64,000 bases of DNA from Micrococcus porci (GTDB lineage: Bacteria; Actinomycetota; Actinomycetes; Actinomycetales; Micrococcaceae), in assembly GCF_020097155.1 (NCBI RefSeq), contig NZ_CP083691.1:2170001-2234000 (forward strand), given 5' to 3'. Position numbers and translations under genes: made by a program. Each line of letters begins with the position of its first letter. Position 1 is the first letter of the stretch. Below are positions 40,801 to 48,721 of this stretch, piece by piece. The notes beneath the pieces were generated by a model. The model had not been told where the DNA came from. It saw only the letters and a list, made by a program, of their open reading frames with translations, and did not search any database.

Positions 40801-41599
40801 GGTGCTCGGCTTCGAGTACGGCTACTCCGTGGAGCGCTCTGACGCGCTCGTGCTGTGGGAGGCCCAGTTCGGCGACTTCATCAACGGCGCGCAGACGATG
40901 ATCGACGAGTTCATCTCCTCCGCCGAGCAGAAGTGGTCCCAGAACTCCTCCGTCGTGCTGCTGCTGCCGCACGGCTACGAGGGCCAGGGCCCGGACCACT
41001 CCTCCGCCCGCATCGAGCGCTTCCTGCAGATGTGCGCCGAGGACAACATGCGCGTGGTCAACCCGTCCCACGGTGCGAACCACTTCCACCTGCTGCGCGA
41101 GCAGGCGTACTCCCGCCCGCGCCGCCCGCTGGTCGTGTTCACGCCCAAGCAGCTGCTGCGCCTGAAGGCGGCCGCCGACCCCGTGGAGGCCTTCACCCAG
41201 GGCGGCTTCCGGAAGGTCATCGGCGACGCCTCCGTGGACGCCGCGCAGGTCGAGCGCGTGATCCTGGTCTCCGGCCGCCTGTACTACGACCTGCTGGCCC
41301 GCCGCGAGAAGTCGGGCGACACCTCCACCGCGATCGTCCGCGTCGAGCAGCTCTACCCGCTGCCCGCCGAGGAGATCCGCGCGGAGCTGGCCAAGTACCC
41401 GGGCGCCCAGGTGCGCTGGGTGCAGGACGAGCCCGCCAACCAGGGCCCGTGGCCCTTCATGGCGCTCAACCTGCTGCCCCAGCTGGACCGCGAGGTCACG
41501 CTGGTCTCGCGTCCGGCCCTGGCCGCGACGTCGGCCGGCACCAAGGGCCGTCACGACGAGGAGCTCTCCACGCTCCTGGACACGGCCTTCGGGGCCTGA
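37862..41599 (+). CDS. kgd: Multifunctional 2-oxoglutarate decarboxylase/dehydrogenase E1-E2 (KGD)
   Basis: In actinobacteria this fused enzyme provides the decarboxylase (E1) and succinyltransferase (E2-like) functions at the 2-oxoglutarate step of the TCA cycle. The 1245-residue product has the N-terminal SucA-type helix (FPGNEDLVAQIYRKYRED), an Ala/Pro-rich linker, an E2 acyltransferase domain (about 120-365; STYDHRVIQGAG with His near 344), and the TPP-dependent E1 half (AHRGRLNVLTNIAGK near 570, GDAAFAGQGVVTE near 675). No lipoyl domain is present, as expected. The GTG start follows AGGAAGAGG. GarA/Odhl-type regulation is known in relatives but its partner is not in this window. Confidence 0.97.
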   Translation: MPELTSDRLSQEFPGNEDLVAQIYRKYREDQGAVDRQWAQIFARLEASQPQPEPAAAAPKATSSATAEPAPAVKPAVKRGAATPADPQAAAKKSGPTDVSAPAQRKRSVSEAVPSEPARDAAAGASEKQDKATVLKGMAKAVATNMDASLSMPTATTVRDLPAKLLIDNRTVINSHLARTRGGKVSFTHLIGYAVVRALKAMPSMNTLYEERDGKPTMVEPAHVNFGLAIDLPKPDGTRALVVPNIKAAETLSFRQFWEAYDDLVKRGRANKLTMDDYAGTTVSLTNPGGIGTVHSVPRLSKGQAAIIGVGALTYPAAFQGAAESTLNSLAISKTITLTSTYDHRVIQGAGSGEFLKLIHGYLLGEDGFYDDVFHDLRIPYEPVRWAQDVQVNPEEQIGKVARIQQLIHAYRDRGHLLANVDPLEYRMPTHPDLDIREHGLTLWDLDREWPTGGFGGADTLTLRRILGVLRDAYCRTVGVEYMHIQNPAERAWFQDKLERPYEKPSREEQLRILGRLNAAEAFETFLQTKYIGQKRFSLEGGESLIPLLDSILGDAADEGLDEVAIGMAHRGRLNVLTNIAGKTYSQVFREFEGATPGGASGSGDVKYHMGTEGTFVSDAGNSTRVYLAANPSHLEAVDPVLEGVARAKQDRLEAAGESGAAFPVLPILVHGDAAFAGQGVVTEVLNLSQLPGYRTGGTIHVVVNNQVGFTTSPAEGRSSVYATDVAKTIQAPILHVNGDEPESVLRVARLAYEYRQRFHKDVVIDLVCYRRRGHNEGDDPSMTQPRMYTLIEQKRSTRKLYVESLVGRGDITQEEADTALKDYQQQLERVFAETHAAETGQAVATTGLEPARDRDAARPAPSTTAISPDTLRRIGDVHLEVPEDFTVHPKLSQLLEKRAKMAVDGGIDWGFAELAAFGSLLMEGVPVRLSGQDSQRGTFTQRHSVFHDRVTDETWTPLNHLSESEAPFWVYNSLLSEYAVLGFEYGYSVERSDALVLWEAQFGDFINGAQTMIDEFISSAEQKWSQNSSVVLLLPHGYEGQGPDHSSARIERFLQMCAEDNMRVVNPSHGANHFHLLREQAYSRPRRPLVVFTPKQLLRLKAAADPVEAFTQGGFRKVIGDASVDAAQVERVILVSGRLYYDLLARREKSGDTSTAIVRVEQLYPLPAEEIRAELAKYPGAQVRWVQDEPANQGPWPFMALNLLPQLDREVTLVSRPALAATSAGTKGRHDEELSTLLDTAFGA

Positions 41600-41618
41600 G
41601 CATCCGTCACCCGTGACC

Positions 41619-41655
41619 GCGGGCCCGCGGCGTCGTCGACGTCGCGGGCCCGCGG
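41619..41655. terminator. Long palindrome after kgd
   Basis: CGCGGGCCCGCGG is repeated on both sides of a TCGTCGACGT centre, giving a stem that can form on either strand. It lies between kgd and the SGNH gene and is likely a terminator, although each arm is itself palindromic. Confidence 0.55.
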
Positions 41656-41679
41656 GCGCATCGACCGAAAGGACTGACC

Positions 41680-42285
41680 GTGCAGAACCGCCGGATCCGC
41701 ATCGCCGCCGTCGGCGACCACATCCTGGCCGGCGCGGGCGACCCGCGCTCCATCGGCTGGTGGGGGCGGGTCCTGGCCCGCACCGCCGCGCCGGAGGTCA
41801 CGCTGGAGAACTACGTGCTGGCCGTGCCCCACGAGACCACGGAGCAGCTCAACGAGCGCTGGTGGGGCGAGGCCTCGCGCCGCTTCTCCGAGTCCGCGGA
41901 GAACCGCCTCGTGGTGGCCCTCTCCGACGCCGACCTGGACCTCGAGGCGTCCTCGAGCGCCCGCTCCCGCCTGAACCTGGCCAACGTCCTGGACACGGCC
42001 TCGCAGCGCGGGATCACCGCCCTCGTGGTCGGCCCCGTGCCGACGCTGGACGAGGCCCGCAACGACCGCCTGGCCGACCTGAACACCGCCTACCAGGACG
42101 TGGCGGCCCGCCGCGGCCACCTGTACGTGGACGCCTTCACGCCCCTGCGCACCCATGAGCAGTGGCGAGCGGACCTGGCCGCCGGCGACGGCGTCCCGGG
42201 CCAGGCCGGCCACGGGCTGATCGCCTGGCTGGTGCTGCACCGCGGCTGGTACCAGTGGCTCGGCGTCCCGGAGCCCACGGCCTGA
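41680..42285 (+). CDS. SGNH/GDSL-type hydrolase-like protein
   Basis: The 201-residue protein looks like a lysophospholipase L1/SGNH esterase, with an N-terminal block IRIAAVGDHILAGAGDPRSIGWWG, where GDHILAG takes the place of GDSxxxG. The nucleophile Ser is thus His in that position, so catalysis is uncertain. RNDRLADLN and GHLYVDAF are family-like. It is soluble with no signal peptide. The GTG start has AAAGGA eight bases upstream. It follows kgd by 80 bases with a palindrome between. Confidence 0.75.
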   Translation: MQNRRIRIAAVGDHILAGAGDPRSIGWWGRVLARTAAPEVTLENYVLAVPHETTEQLNERWWGEASRRFSESAENRLVVALSDADLDLEASSSARSRLNLANVLDTASQRGITALVVGPVPTLDEARNDRLADLNTAYQDVAARRGHLYVDAFTPLRTHEQWRADLAAGDGVPGQAGHGLIAWLVLHRGWYQWLGVPEPTA

Positions 42286-42385
42286 CGCCGCGCGGGCCCA
42301 CGGCCCGAGTCGGCACAGGGGCGACGGCCTGATGTGACAGAATGACTCACCGACCATCGTCCGCTATCCGAGGAGAGGAGACGCC

Positions 42386-42460
42386 ATGAGCAAGCGTGCC
42401 CGCAAGCGCCGCGACCGCAAGAAGGGCGGCGCGAACCACGGCAAGCGTCCCAACACCTGA
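42386..42460 (+). CDS. 50S ribosomal protein bL37 (24 residues)
   Basis: This very small, highly basic protein (MSKRARKRRDRKKGG, then ANHGKRPNT) matches bL37, the 24-residue large-subunit protein seen in mycobacterial ribosome structures; the ANHGKRPN ending is nearly identical as I recall it. A strong GAGGAGAGGAG ribosome site and a dedicated terminator frame the gene, so it is expressed as an independent unit. It falls below usual gene-finding cutoffs and is easily missed. Confidence 0.88.
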   Translation: MSKRARKRRDRKKGGANHGKRPNT

Positions 42461-42507
42461 GCGTGAGCTCAGCGCGGCGACGCGCCGGGTGAACAGCCCG
42501 CGACGAC

Positions 42508-42540
42508 GAGGGGCCGGTCCGTCCAGGACCGGCCCTTCGT
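42508..42540 (+). terminator. Terminator of the bL37 gene
   Basis: GGGCCGGTCC and GGACCGGCCC form a perfect ten-pair stem with a five-base loop, followed by CTTCGT. It lies between bL37 and the convergent rsrA gene. Confidence 0.8.
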
Positions 42541-42567
42541 CATGTCCCGGCGAGGCCGGGCGGCGTC

Positions 42568-42846
42568 TCAGCCGGCGCGGCGCACCGTGGTCGTGGAGAC
42601 CTGGGTGATGCGCGTCATGATGGTGGCGCGCAGCTGCGCGGGGGCCTTCTCCTGGCAGGAGCGGCGCAGGGCGGAGCGGATGATCAGCTCGAGCTCCTGC
42701 TGGTGGTGGCAGTCGGGGCACTGGTCCACGTGCGCGCGGACCTGGTCGATGTCCTCGGGGGTGAGGGCGCCGTCGAGGTACTGGTAGAGCTGCTCGAGGC
42801 GGTCCTCGCCGTCGTTGCAGCCGCGGCAGTCGCCGTCCTGGCTCAT
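42568..42846 (-). CDS. rsrA: Mycothiol-system zinc anti-sigma factor (RsrA-like)
   Basis: RsrA-type proteins hold SigR inactive and release it when disulfides form under thiol oxidation. The 92-residue product has Cys7 and Cys10 (CRGC) and the ZAS motif H39-x3-C43-x2-C46 (HVDQCPDC), the zinc and redox site. The remaining Cys64 is extra. Its ATG overlaps the sigR stop codon (ATGA), giving tight stoichiometry. Confidence 0.95.
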   Translation of the reverse strand: MSQDGDCRGCNDGEDRLEQLYQYLDGALTPEDIDQVRAHVDQCPDCHHQQELELIIRSALRRSCQEKAPAQLRATIMTRITQVSTTTVRRAG

Positions 42847-43535
42847 CGCTTCTCCTCCTGGGTGCTCGTCTCCTGTGCCGTCCGGCCCTTGGGGCCCATG
42901 CCGCGCTCGCCCGCGTAGTCCGTGAGCCTCTCGCGCAGCTGCTTGCGGCCGCGGTGCAGGCGGGACATGACGGTGCCGATGGGGATGTCGAGGATCTCGG
43001 CGATCTCCTTGTAGGCGTAGCCCTCGACGTCCGCGAAGTACACGGCCAGTCGGAACTCCTCGGGGATCGCCTGGAGGGCGTCCTTCACCTCGGAGTCCGG
43101 CAGGTGGTCGAGCGCCTCCGTCTCGGCGGAGCGCAGGCCGGAGGACGTGTGCTCGGCCGCGCGGGCCATCTGCCAGTCCTCCACCGTGTCGGTGTCCGCC
43201 TCCAGCGGCTGGCGCTGCTTCTTGCGGTACAGGTTGATGTACGTGTTGGTGAGGATGCGGTACAGCCAGGCCTTGAGGTTGGTGCCGGGCCGGTACTGGT
43301 GGAAGGAGGAGTACGCCTTCGTGTATGCCTCCTGCACCAGGTCCTCCGCGTCCTGCGGGTTGCGGGTCATGCGCATCGCGGCCGAGTAGAGCTGGTCGAC
43401 GAACTCGAGGGCGTCGCGCTCGAAGCGGGCGCGGCGCTGAGCCTCGGACTCGGCGTCGACGTCGATCCCCGGCAGGTCCAGGGCGGGGGCGTCCGCGGGC
43501 CGGGCGATCTCCGGGGTGCTGTTCTGGGTGCTCAT
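42843..43535 (-). CDS. sigR: ECF sigma factor SigR/SigH (thiol-oxidative stress)
   Basis: This group ECF12 sigma factor directs RNA polymerase to thiol-redox and heat-stress genes. The 230-residue form has sigma region 2 ([52 protein letters not shown]) and region 4 ([35 protein letters not shown]). The ATG at 43535 has TAGACT eight bases upstream and no ribosome site, so it suits a leaderless transcript. An in-frame ATG at 43604 with AAGGAG at seven bases would add 23 residues (253 in total), which resembles the SigR/SigR' pair of Streptomyces. Both forms may be made. Divergent from aroA. Confidence 0.95.
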   Translation of the reverse strand: MSTQNSTPEIARPADAPALDLPGIDVDAESEAQRRARFERDALEFVDQLYSAAMRMTRNPQDAEDLVQEAYTKAYSSFHQYRPGTNLKAWLYRILTNTYINLYRKKQRQPLEADTDTVEDWQMARAAEHTSSGLRSAETEALDHLPDSEVKDALQAIPEEFRLAVYFADVEGYAYKEIAEILDIPIGTVMSRLHRGRKQLRERLTDYAGERGMGPKGRTAQETSTQEEKR

Positions 43536-43543
43536 CGCAGGCC

Positions 43544-43549
43544 AGTCTA
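43544..43549 (-). promoter_or_regulatory. Leaderless-type -10 box for the short SigR form
   Basis: TAGACT on the minus strand, eight bases before the ATG at 43535, lies inside the coding sequence of the longer form. Confidence 0.5.
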
Positions 43550-43711
43550 CGGCGGCGCCCCGACTCCCGGTCAGGACGGGGCGCTCCAGCAGGGTCGCGG
43601 CCATGCGGGGGCTCCTTCCTGACGCCGGTGCAGCGGTGCGCGGGCGGCGGCCTCGGGGCCGCCGGCGGGACGGTGCGTCCCGCACGGGGCACAGCGCACC
43701 GCCCCCCGTGC

Positions 43712-43720
43712 GGTATTCCC
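43712..43720 (-). promoter_or_regulatory. Candidate SigR-type -35 element for autoregulation
   Basis: GGGAATACC on the minus strand matches the GGGAAT/GGAAY core recognised by SigR/SigH. It lies about 110 bases before the long-form ATG. A perfect GTT -10 at the usual distance is not seen, so this is only a candidate. Confidence 0.35.
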
Positions 43721-43755
43721 GTGCCCACGCCCCGGTCCGGCGTCGGGCCGCTCGG

Positions 43756-43761
43756 TAGGCT
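43756..43761 (+). promoter_or_regulatory. Leaderless-type -10 box of aroA
   Basis: TAGGCT is six bases before the aroA GTG start; no ribosome site lies between. Confidence 0.5.
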
Positions 43762-43767
43762 GGACGG

Positions 43768-45219
43768 GTGACCGCACCTGGACCCGCCGCCCCCTCCCCC
43801 ACGACGCCGCCCTGCGCCTCCGCCGCGTCGCGCACGCCCGCCTCCGCCTGGCCGGACCCGTGGCCGGCGCCGGCCGCGGCCGGGCCGGTGCGCGGGACGG
43901 TGCGCGTGCCGGGCTCGAAGTCGCTGACCAACCGGTGCCTGGTGCTCGCGGCGATCTCCGCCGGCCCCTCGGTGCTGCACGGCGTCCTGCGCTCCCGGGA
44001 CACCGACCTGATGCGCACCGCCCTCACGGCGCTGGGGGCCCGGTTCGAGGACCGGGCGGACGGCGCCGTCGTGGTGCAGCCGCTGCCGGTGGGCGTGCCC
44101 TTGGAGGAGCCGGTGGCGGTCGACTGCGGGCTGGCGGGCACGGTCATGCGCTTCGTGCCCGCAGTGGCCGCGCTCCGTCCGGGCACCGTGGTCCTGGACG
44201 GGGACGCCGGCGCCCGCGTGCGCCCCATGGCGCCCCTCCTCGACGGGCTGGCCCAGACGGGCACCCGCGTCGAGTTCCTCGGCGCGGAGGGCTTCCTGCC
44301 CGTCCGCCTGACGACCGGCGAGGAGCTCGGGGCGGAGGCGGCGATCGACTCCTCGGCCTCCTCGCAGTTCCTCTCCGGCCTCCTGCTGTCCGCCGCGCGC
44401 CGCCCGGCGGGGCTGACGCTGCGGCACACGGGTGCCCAGGTGCCCAGCCCGGAGCACGTCGCGATGACGGTGCAGTTCCTGCGCGAGCACGGGGTCCACG
44501 TGGACACCCTCGAGGAGGGTGCGTGGCGGGTGCACCCCGGCGCCCCCGCCGGCGTCGAGTCCGCGGTGGAGCCGGACCTCTCCAACGCCGGACCCTTCCT
44601 CGCGGCCGCCGCGGTCACGGGCGGAGAGGTCTCCGTGCCGGACTGGCCGGCCGCAACCACCCAGATCGGCGACCGCTGGCGCAGCATCCTTCCCGCCTTC
44701 GGCGCCGAGGTCTCCTTCACTCCGGATCCCACCGACGACGCGCGGGGCACCCTGACGGTGCGCGGCGGCGTGGACGAGGCGGGCCGGCCGCGCATCGCGG
44801 GTGCGGGCGAGCTGGCGGGCACCGCCGAGCTGGCCCCCACCGCGGCCGCGCTGGCGCTCCTGGCGTCGGGGCCCACGCATCTGACCGGGATCGGCCACCT
44901 GCGCGGACATGAGACGGACCGGCTCGCGGCGATCGCGGCGGAGGCCGGGCGCTTCGGGGTGCGGGTCGAGGAGTCCGCGGACGCCCTCGCCTTCCCCGGC
45001 TCGGACTCCTCCGGACCGCTGCGCCCGGCCGAGGCCCGCACCTACCACGACCACCGGATGGCCACCTTCGCCGCCGTCGTCGGGCTGGCGGTGCCGGGCA
45101 CCGCCGTGCAGGACGTGGCCACCACGGCCAAGACGCTGCCGGACTTCCCCGCGCTGTGGACGGCCCTCGTGGGCGGGGAGCCCGCGCACGACCGGCCCGA
45201 GAGGGACGAGGTGCGCTGA
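43768..45219 (+). CDS. aroA: 3-Phosphoshikimate 1-carboxyvinyltransferase (EPSP synthase)
   Basis: AroA adds enolpyruvate from PEP to shikimate 3-phosphate in aromatic amino acid synthesis. The 483-residue product has [16 protein letters not shown] (near residue 47), [13 protein letters not shown] in place of the usual G-N-A-G-T loop (LxAGTxxRF), [14 protein letters not shown] and the final [12 protein letters not shown]. The variant Leu in the glycine loop is the form common in actinobacteria; whether it affects glyphosate sensitivity cannot be told here. An N-terminal extension of about 35 residues rich in Ala/Pro is present. rsgA overlaps its stop codon. Confidence 0.95.
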   Translation: MTAPGPAAPSPTTPPCASAASRTPASAWPDPWPAPAAAGPVRGTVRVPGSKSLTNRCLVLAAISAGPSVLHGVLRSRDTDLMRTALTALGARFEDRADGAVVVQPLPVGVPLEEPVAVDCGLAGTVMRFVPAVAALRPGTVVLDGDAGARVRPMAPLLDGLAQTGTRVEFLGAEGFLPVRLTTGEELGAEAAIDSSASSQFLSGLLLSAARRPAGLTLRHTGAQVPSPEHVAMTVQFLREHGVHVDTLEEGAWRVHPGAPAGVESAVEPDLSNAGPFLAAAAVTGGEVSVPDWPAATTQIGDRWRSILPAFGAEVSFTPDPTDDARGTLTVRGGVDEAGRPRIAGAGELAGTAELAPTAAALALLASGPTHLTGIGHLRGHETDRLAAIAAEAGRFGVRVEESADALAFPGSDSSGPLRPAEARTYHDHRMATFAAVVGLAVPGTAVQDVATTAKTLPDFPALWTALVGGEPAHDRPERDEVR

Positions 45220-46316
45220 TGGGACGGAGTCTGGACCCCTCGGCCTGGGACGAGTCCCACGTGCGCGTGCGCCCGTCGAAGCGGGGCACCAGGCCCCGCA
45301 CCAAGCAGCGGCCCCAGCACGAGGACGCGCAGACGGGCCTGGTCACCACAGTGGACCGCGGCCGGTACACGGTGGTGCTGCCCGGCCGGGCCCACGCCCC
45401 CGTCACGGCGATGCGGGCGCGGGAGCTGCGCCGCACCCCCATCGCCACGGGCGACCGGGTGGACGTCGTGGGCGACCTCTCCGGGGACGAGGGCTCGCTC
45501 GCCCGCATCGTCCGGGTGCAGGAGCGGGACACGGTGCTGCGCCGTTCGGCGGACGACTCGGACGCGGTGGAGCGCGTCGTCGTCGCGAACGCGGACACGC
45601 TGATGGTGATGGTGGCCGCGGCCAACCCGGAGCCGCGCACGGGCTTCATCGACCGCGCGCTCGTGGCCTGCTACGACGCCGGCATCCACCCGGTGCTGCT
45701 CATCACCAAGACGGACCTGCGGGATCCGGCCGAGCTCGTGGCCCACTACGAGGCCCTGGACCTGGAGGTCATGACGTCGGGCGCCTCCCGGTTCGAGGCG
45801 GAGTCCGGGGACACGGACCTCGACGACGGGCTCGTGGAGCGGGTGGCCGAGCGCCTGGCCGGGCACACGGCGGCGTTCGTGGGCCCCTCGGGCGTCGGCA
45901 AGTCCACGCTGCTCAACGCCCTCACGGGCGCCGGGCGCGCCACCGGCCACGTGAACGCCGTGACCGGCCGCGGCCGGCACACCTCCTCCTCCGCCCTGGC
46001 CATGTCCCTGCCCGGCCCGGACGGGGAGCCGGTGCCGGACACCTGGGTCGTGGACACCCCCGGCATCCGCTCCTTCGGGCTGGGCTGGGTGGAGCCGGAC
46101 CGCGTGGTGGAGGCCTTCGAAGACCTCGCCGGCGGCCTGGAGGGCTGCCCGCGCGGCTGCACCCACCTGGCGGACTCCCCCGGCTGCGGCCTCGACGCCT
46201 GGGTGGCGGAGGGCCACGCGGGTGAGGCCGGCCCGGCCCGGCTGGCGTCGCTGCGGCGGCTGCTGGGCAACCGCACGACGGCGGAGGCCGGCGGGTCCGC
46301 CTCCTCCGAGGACTGA
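45219..46316 (+). CDS. rsgA: Small ribosomal subunit biogenesis GTPase RsgA
   Basis: RsgA (YjeQ) checks the late 30S decoding centre during assembly. The 365-residue product has an OB-fold N-terminus (about 40-110), a circularly permuted GTPase domain in the order G4 ITKTDL, G1 GPSGVGKST (near 222), G3 DTPG, and a C-terminal zinc finger (CPRGCTHLADSPGC). The ATG shares its A with the aroA stop codon (TGATG), so the two are coupled, a conserved actinobacterial pair. Confidence 0.95.
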   Translation: MGRSLDPSAWDESHVRVRPSKRGTRPRTKQRPQHEDAQTGLVTTVDRGRYTVVLPGRAHAPVTAMRARELRRTPIATGDRVDVVGDLSGDEGSLARIVRVQERDTVLRRSADDSDAVERVVVANADTLMVMVAAANPEPRTGFIDRALVACYDAGIHPVLLITKTDLRDPAELVAHYEALDLEVMTSGASRFEAESGDTDLDDGLVERVAERLAGHTAAFVGPSGVGKSTLLNALTGAGRATGHVNAVTGRGRHTSSSALAMSLPGPDGEPVPDTWVVDTPGIRSFGLGWVEPDRVVEAFEDLAGGLEGCPRGCTHLADSPGCGLDAWVAEGHAGEAGPARLASLRRLLGNRTTAEAGGSASSED

Positions 46317-46330
46317 GCCCGCCCGCGGTA

Positions 46331-46336
46331 TAGCGT
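46331..46336 (+). promoter_or_regulatory. Leaderless-type -10 box of hisN
   Basis: TAGCGT (in TATAGCGT) is exactly seven bases before the ATG at 46344, with no ribosome binding site. Confidence 0.5.
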
Positions 46337-46343
46337 GGGACAC

Positions 46344-47159
46344 ATGGACCAGACTTGGAACGCCGCACGGGACCTCACGGAGGACCTCCGCCTGGCGCAC
46401 ATGCTCGCGGACAACGTGGACTCGATCACCATGTCCCGCTTCAAGGCCCAGGATCTCGAGGTCAGCACCAAGCCGGACCTCACCCCGGTGTCCGACGCCG
46501 ACCGCGCGGCCGAGGAGTCCATCCGGTCCACGCTGTCCCGGGCTCGGGCGCGCGACCTGATCCTCGGAGAGGAGTTCGGCGGGAACCTCTCCCGCACCGG
46601 ACGCCAGTGGGTCGTCGACCCCATCGACGGCACCAAGAACTTCGTGCGCGGGGTGCCCGTGTGGGCCACCCTGATCGCGCTGCTGATCGACGGCGAGCCG
46701 GTGGTCGGCGTCGTCTCCGCCCCCGCCCTGCACCGGCGCTGGTGGGCCGCGGCCGGCCAGGGCGCGTTCGCGGGGACGTCCCTGACGCGCGCCCAGCGGA
46801 TCCAGGTCTCCGACGTGGACCGCGTGGAGGACGCGTCCCTGTCCTTCTCCTCGATCGAGGGGTGGCGGGAGCGCGGGGCGGTGCGGGAGTTCCTGCAGCT
46901 CACCTCGGACGTGTGGCGGGTGCGCGGCTTCGGCGACTTCTGGTCCTACATGCTGCTGGCGGAGGGCGCCGTGGACGTGGCCACCGAACCGGAGCTCGCG
47001 CTGCACGACATGGCCGCACTCGTGCCGATCGTCCGGGAGGCCGGTGGCCGGTTCACCTCCCTCGACGGCGAGGAGGGCCCCTTCGGCGGGCACGCCCTGG
47101 CCACCAACGGCCTGCTGCACGACGAGGTCCTGCGCCGGCTGACCCCGGGCCAGGACTGA
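46344..47159 (+). CDS. hisN: Inositol monophosphatase family protein, probably histidinol-phosphatase
   Basis: The 271-residue protein belongs to the magnesium-dependent inositol monophosphatase family; in actinobacteria the HisN member dephosphorylates histidinol phosphate. Visible motifs are [17 protein letters not shown] (metal Glu), [17 protein letters not shown] (metal Asp residues) and the C-terminal [17 protein letters not shown]. The [19 protein letters not shown] pattern fits HisN better than inositol phosphatases. The ATG at 46344, three codons after an earlier in-frame ATG, is chosen because TAGCGT lies seven bases upstream. Confidence 0.9.
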   Translation: MDQTWNAARDLTEDLRLAHMLADNVDSITMSRFKAQDLEVSTKPDLTPVSDADRAAEESIRSTLSRARARDLILGEEFGGNLSRTGRQWVVDPIDGTKNFVRGVPVWATLIALLIDGEPVVGVVSAPALHRRWWAAAGQGAFAGTSLTRAQRIQVSDVDRVEDASLSFSSIEGWRERGAVREFLQLTSDVWRVRGFGDFWSYMLLAEGAVDVATEPELALHDMAALVPIVREAGGRFTSLDGEEGPFGGHALATNGLLHDEVLRRLTPGQD

Positions 47160-47162
47160 CCC

Positions 47163-47708
47163 GTGGCGGACGCGCGGCCGGCCGCGGGCGGAGCCGCGGC
47201 GCGCCGGACGCTGCCCTGGGTGGCGCTCGGCGGGGCGGCGGGTGCGCTCGCGAGCCTCGGGGCCGGGGCGCTGATCGCCCAGGCGATGGGTCCGGGGGAC
47301 CCGAGCATCTCCGGGCCGCTCGGCACCGCGTCGGCCACGCTGGCATCGGTGGCGGCCGTGAACGTGCTGGGCTCCTTCCTCCTGGGCCTGCTGCGGGGCG
47401 CGTCCGGACGTCCCGGCGCGCGGTGGGATCCCCGCCTCGTGGCGGCACTGGGGACCGGCTTCCTGGGCGCCTTCACCACCTTCGGCACCGTGGCCGCGAC
47501 GCTGGCGCTGCCCGTGATGATGACCGCCGGCCTGGCCGCCACGGGGGACACGTGGTGGATCCTCCTGGCGGTCGTGGTCGTGGGCCTGCTGATCGCCGTG
47601 GCGGTGCTGGCGGCGCTGAGCACCGCCGCGGCCGCCCTGGGACTGCACCTGGGCGGCCGGGGCGCCGGGTCCGGCTCCGCCGGCCGTCCGGACGGGGCGG
47701 CCGCATGA
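47163..47708 (+). CDS. crcB: Fluoride channel CrcB/FluC, first subunit
   Basis: CrcB/FluC proteins are small fluoride export channels built as dual-topology dimers. The 181-residue product has four hydrophobic segments, GGAAGALASLGAG, VNVLGSFLLGLL (the conserved Asn) and GTGFLGAFTTFGTV (the phenylalanine box with Thr/Phe). It overlaps its partner (ATGA), as is usual where two genes supply an obligate heterodimer. The C-terminal tail is about 25 residues of Gly/Ala/Ser. It follows hisN after three bases. The start codon is GTG. Confidence 0.92.
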   Translation: MADARPAAGGAAARRTLPWVALGGAAGALASLGAGALIAQAMGPGDPSISGPLGTASATLASVAAVNVLGSFLLGLLRGASGRPGARWDPRLVAALGTGFLGAFTTFGTVAATLALPVMMTAGLAATGDTWWILLAVVVVGLLIAVAVLAALSTAAAALGLHLGGRGAGSGSAGRPDGAAA

Positions 47709-48100
47709 GCGCCGGGACGGTCCTCCTGACCGTGCTCCTCGCCGGCCTGGCGGCAGCCGTGGGGGCCGGGTTGCGCCATCTCGCCGACCACCGCTGGGGC
47801 GGCCGGGGTGTCCTGCTGGCCAATGTGACGGCCTCCGCGCTCGCCGGGGCGCTGTTCGCGATCGGCTTCGGGCCCGGATCCGCTGACCCCGAGGGCCCGG
47901 CCGGGGCCGCACTGGCCCTCGGCGCCGCCGGCGCGTTCGTCCTGGCCCTGGGCACATGGTCCACGGTGGCGTTCCAGGCCGCGCAGGAGGTCCTCGCCGG
48001 CCGGACCCGGCGCGCCGTCCGGGTGTGGTTGGTGCACCTGGCCTCCGGGACGGCGGCCGCCGTCGTCGGCGTCCTGGCCGTGGGGTTCCTGGTCCGCTGA
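47705..48100 (+). CDS. crcB: Fluoride channel CrcB/FluC, divergent second subunit
   Basis: The 131-residue product is the second CrcB-like subunit, with four hydrophobic segments, GAGLRHLADHRWGGRG and the conserved Asn in LLANVTASALAGAL. The phenylalanine box is altered to ALGTWSTVAFQAAQ from the usual GFxGxxTTFS. A heterodimer with the first subunit would then have one canonical and one divergent pore. It begins inside the stop codon of that subunit (ATGA). Confidence 0.88.
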   Translation: MSAGTVLLTVLLAGLAAAVGAGLRHLADHRWGGRGVLLANVTASALAGALFAIGFGPGSADPEGPAGAALALGAAGAFVLALGTWSTVAFQAAQEVLAGRTRRAVRVWLVHLASGTAAAVVGVLAVGFLVR

Positions 48101-48109
48101 GCCGCGGGC

Positions 48110-48721
48110 TCAGCCGACGAGGACCCGCTGCGCCCACCCGAACAGCAGGCGGCCGTCCCGGTCCACGTCCACGGCGGCGCCGCCCCGCACGGCGAGCGCG
48201 AGGGCCAGCACGTCCCGATCCGCGGGGTCCACCACGTCCAGCAGGTCCGTCTGACGGCGCACGTGCGTCCCGGTGCGTTGCAGGTGCCGGGCCTGGACCA
48301 CGAAGGCGGCGGCCTTGGCCAGGCCGGCGATCGTCTCCGGGCTGCGGGTGTGCACCAGGGTGTGCACGGCGCCGTGGTAGACGTTCCCGGCACCCGCGGT
48401 GACCGCCCGGGCCACGGCGGCCGCGTCCAGGCGAGGCAGCAGCTCCGCGAGGCTGCCGCGGATCGGCGTGGTGTCGTGCACGAACTGCACCAGGTCCGCC
48501 GCGTCCCAGGTGAGCAGCTCGTCCCGGCCGGAGAGGAACCCGCAGGCCAGCTCCCGGTGCGGCAGGCCGTCCAGCAGCTCCCGGTAGGCGTCGACGTCCC
48601 GGGGCGTGAGCGCGTCCAGGACCAGGACGGCGTCGATGTCCGAGGTCGCGGACGCCTCACCGCGGGCGCGGGAGCCCTGCAGGCCGAGGAACCGGACGCG
48701 GGGGCCGAAGGCGGCGTCCAC
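48110..48721 (-). CDS. Nucleotidyltransferase-like protein (possible 5' frameshift)
   Basis: The 203-residue product is a DNA polymerase beta-like nucleotidyltransferase: GLQGSRARGEASATSDIDAV carries the GS motif and the metal-binding DxD (DID). The rest is mostly helical, of unknown substrate, with an aminoglycoside-adenylyltransferase-like or MNT-like architecture. The GTG at 48721 is the first start in frame, but coding-like sequence (LTADWVRRWTDAV) continues upstream in frame with no start until a stop codon near 48806. Removing one base from the four-base run at 48766-48769 would join this to an ATG at 48791. It is convergent with crcB. Confidence 0.75.
   Translation of the reverse strand: MDAAFGPRVRFLGLQGSRARGEASATSDIDAVLVLDALTPRDVDAYRELLDGLPHRELACGFLSGRDELLTWDAADLVQFVHDTTPIRGSLAELLPRLDAAAVARAVTAGAGNVYHGAVHTLVHTRSPETIAGLAKAAAFVVQARHLQRTGTHVRRQTDLLDVVDPADRDVLALALAVRGGAAVDVDRDGRLLFGWAQRVLVG

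Noticed and set aside
41619..41655. Palindrome after kgd as a recombination or attachment site
   Set aside because: No integrase, duplicated tRNA end or mobile gene lies nearby; a terminator is the simpler reading.
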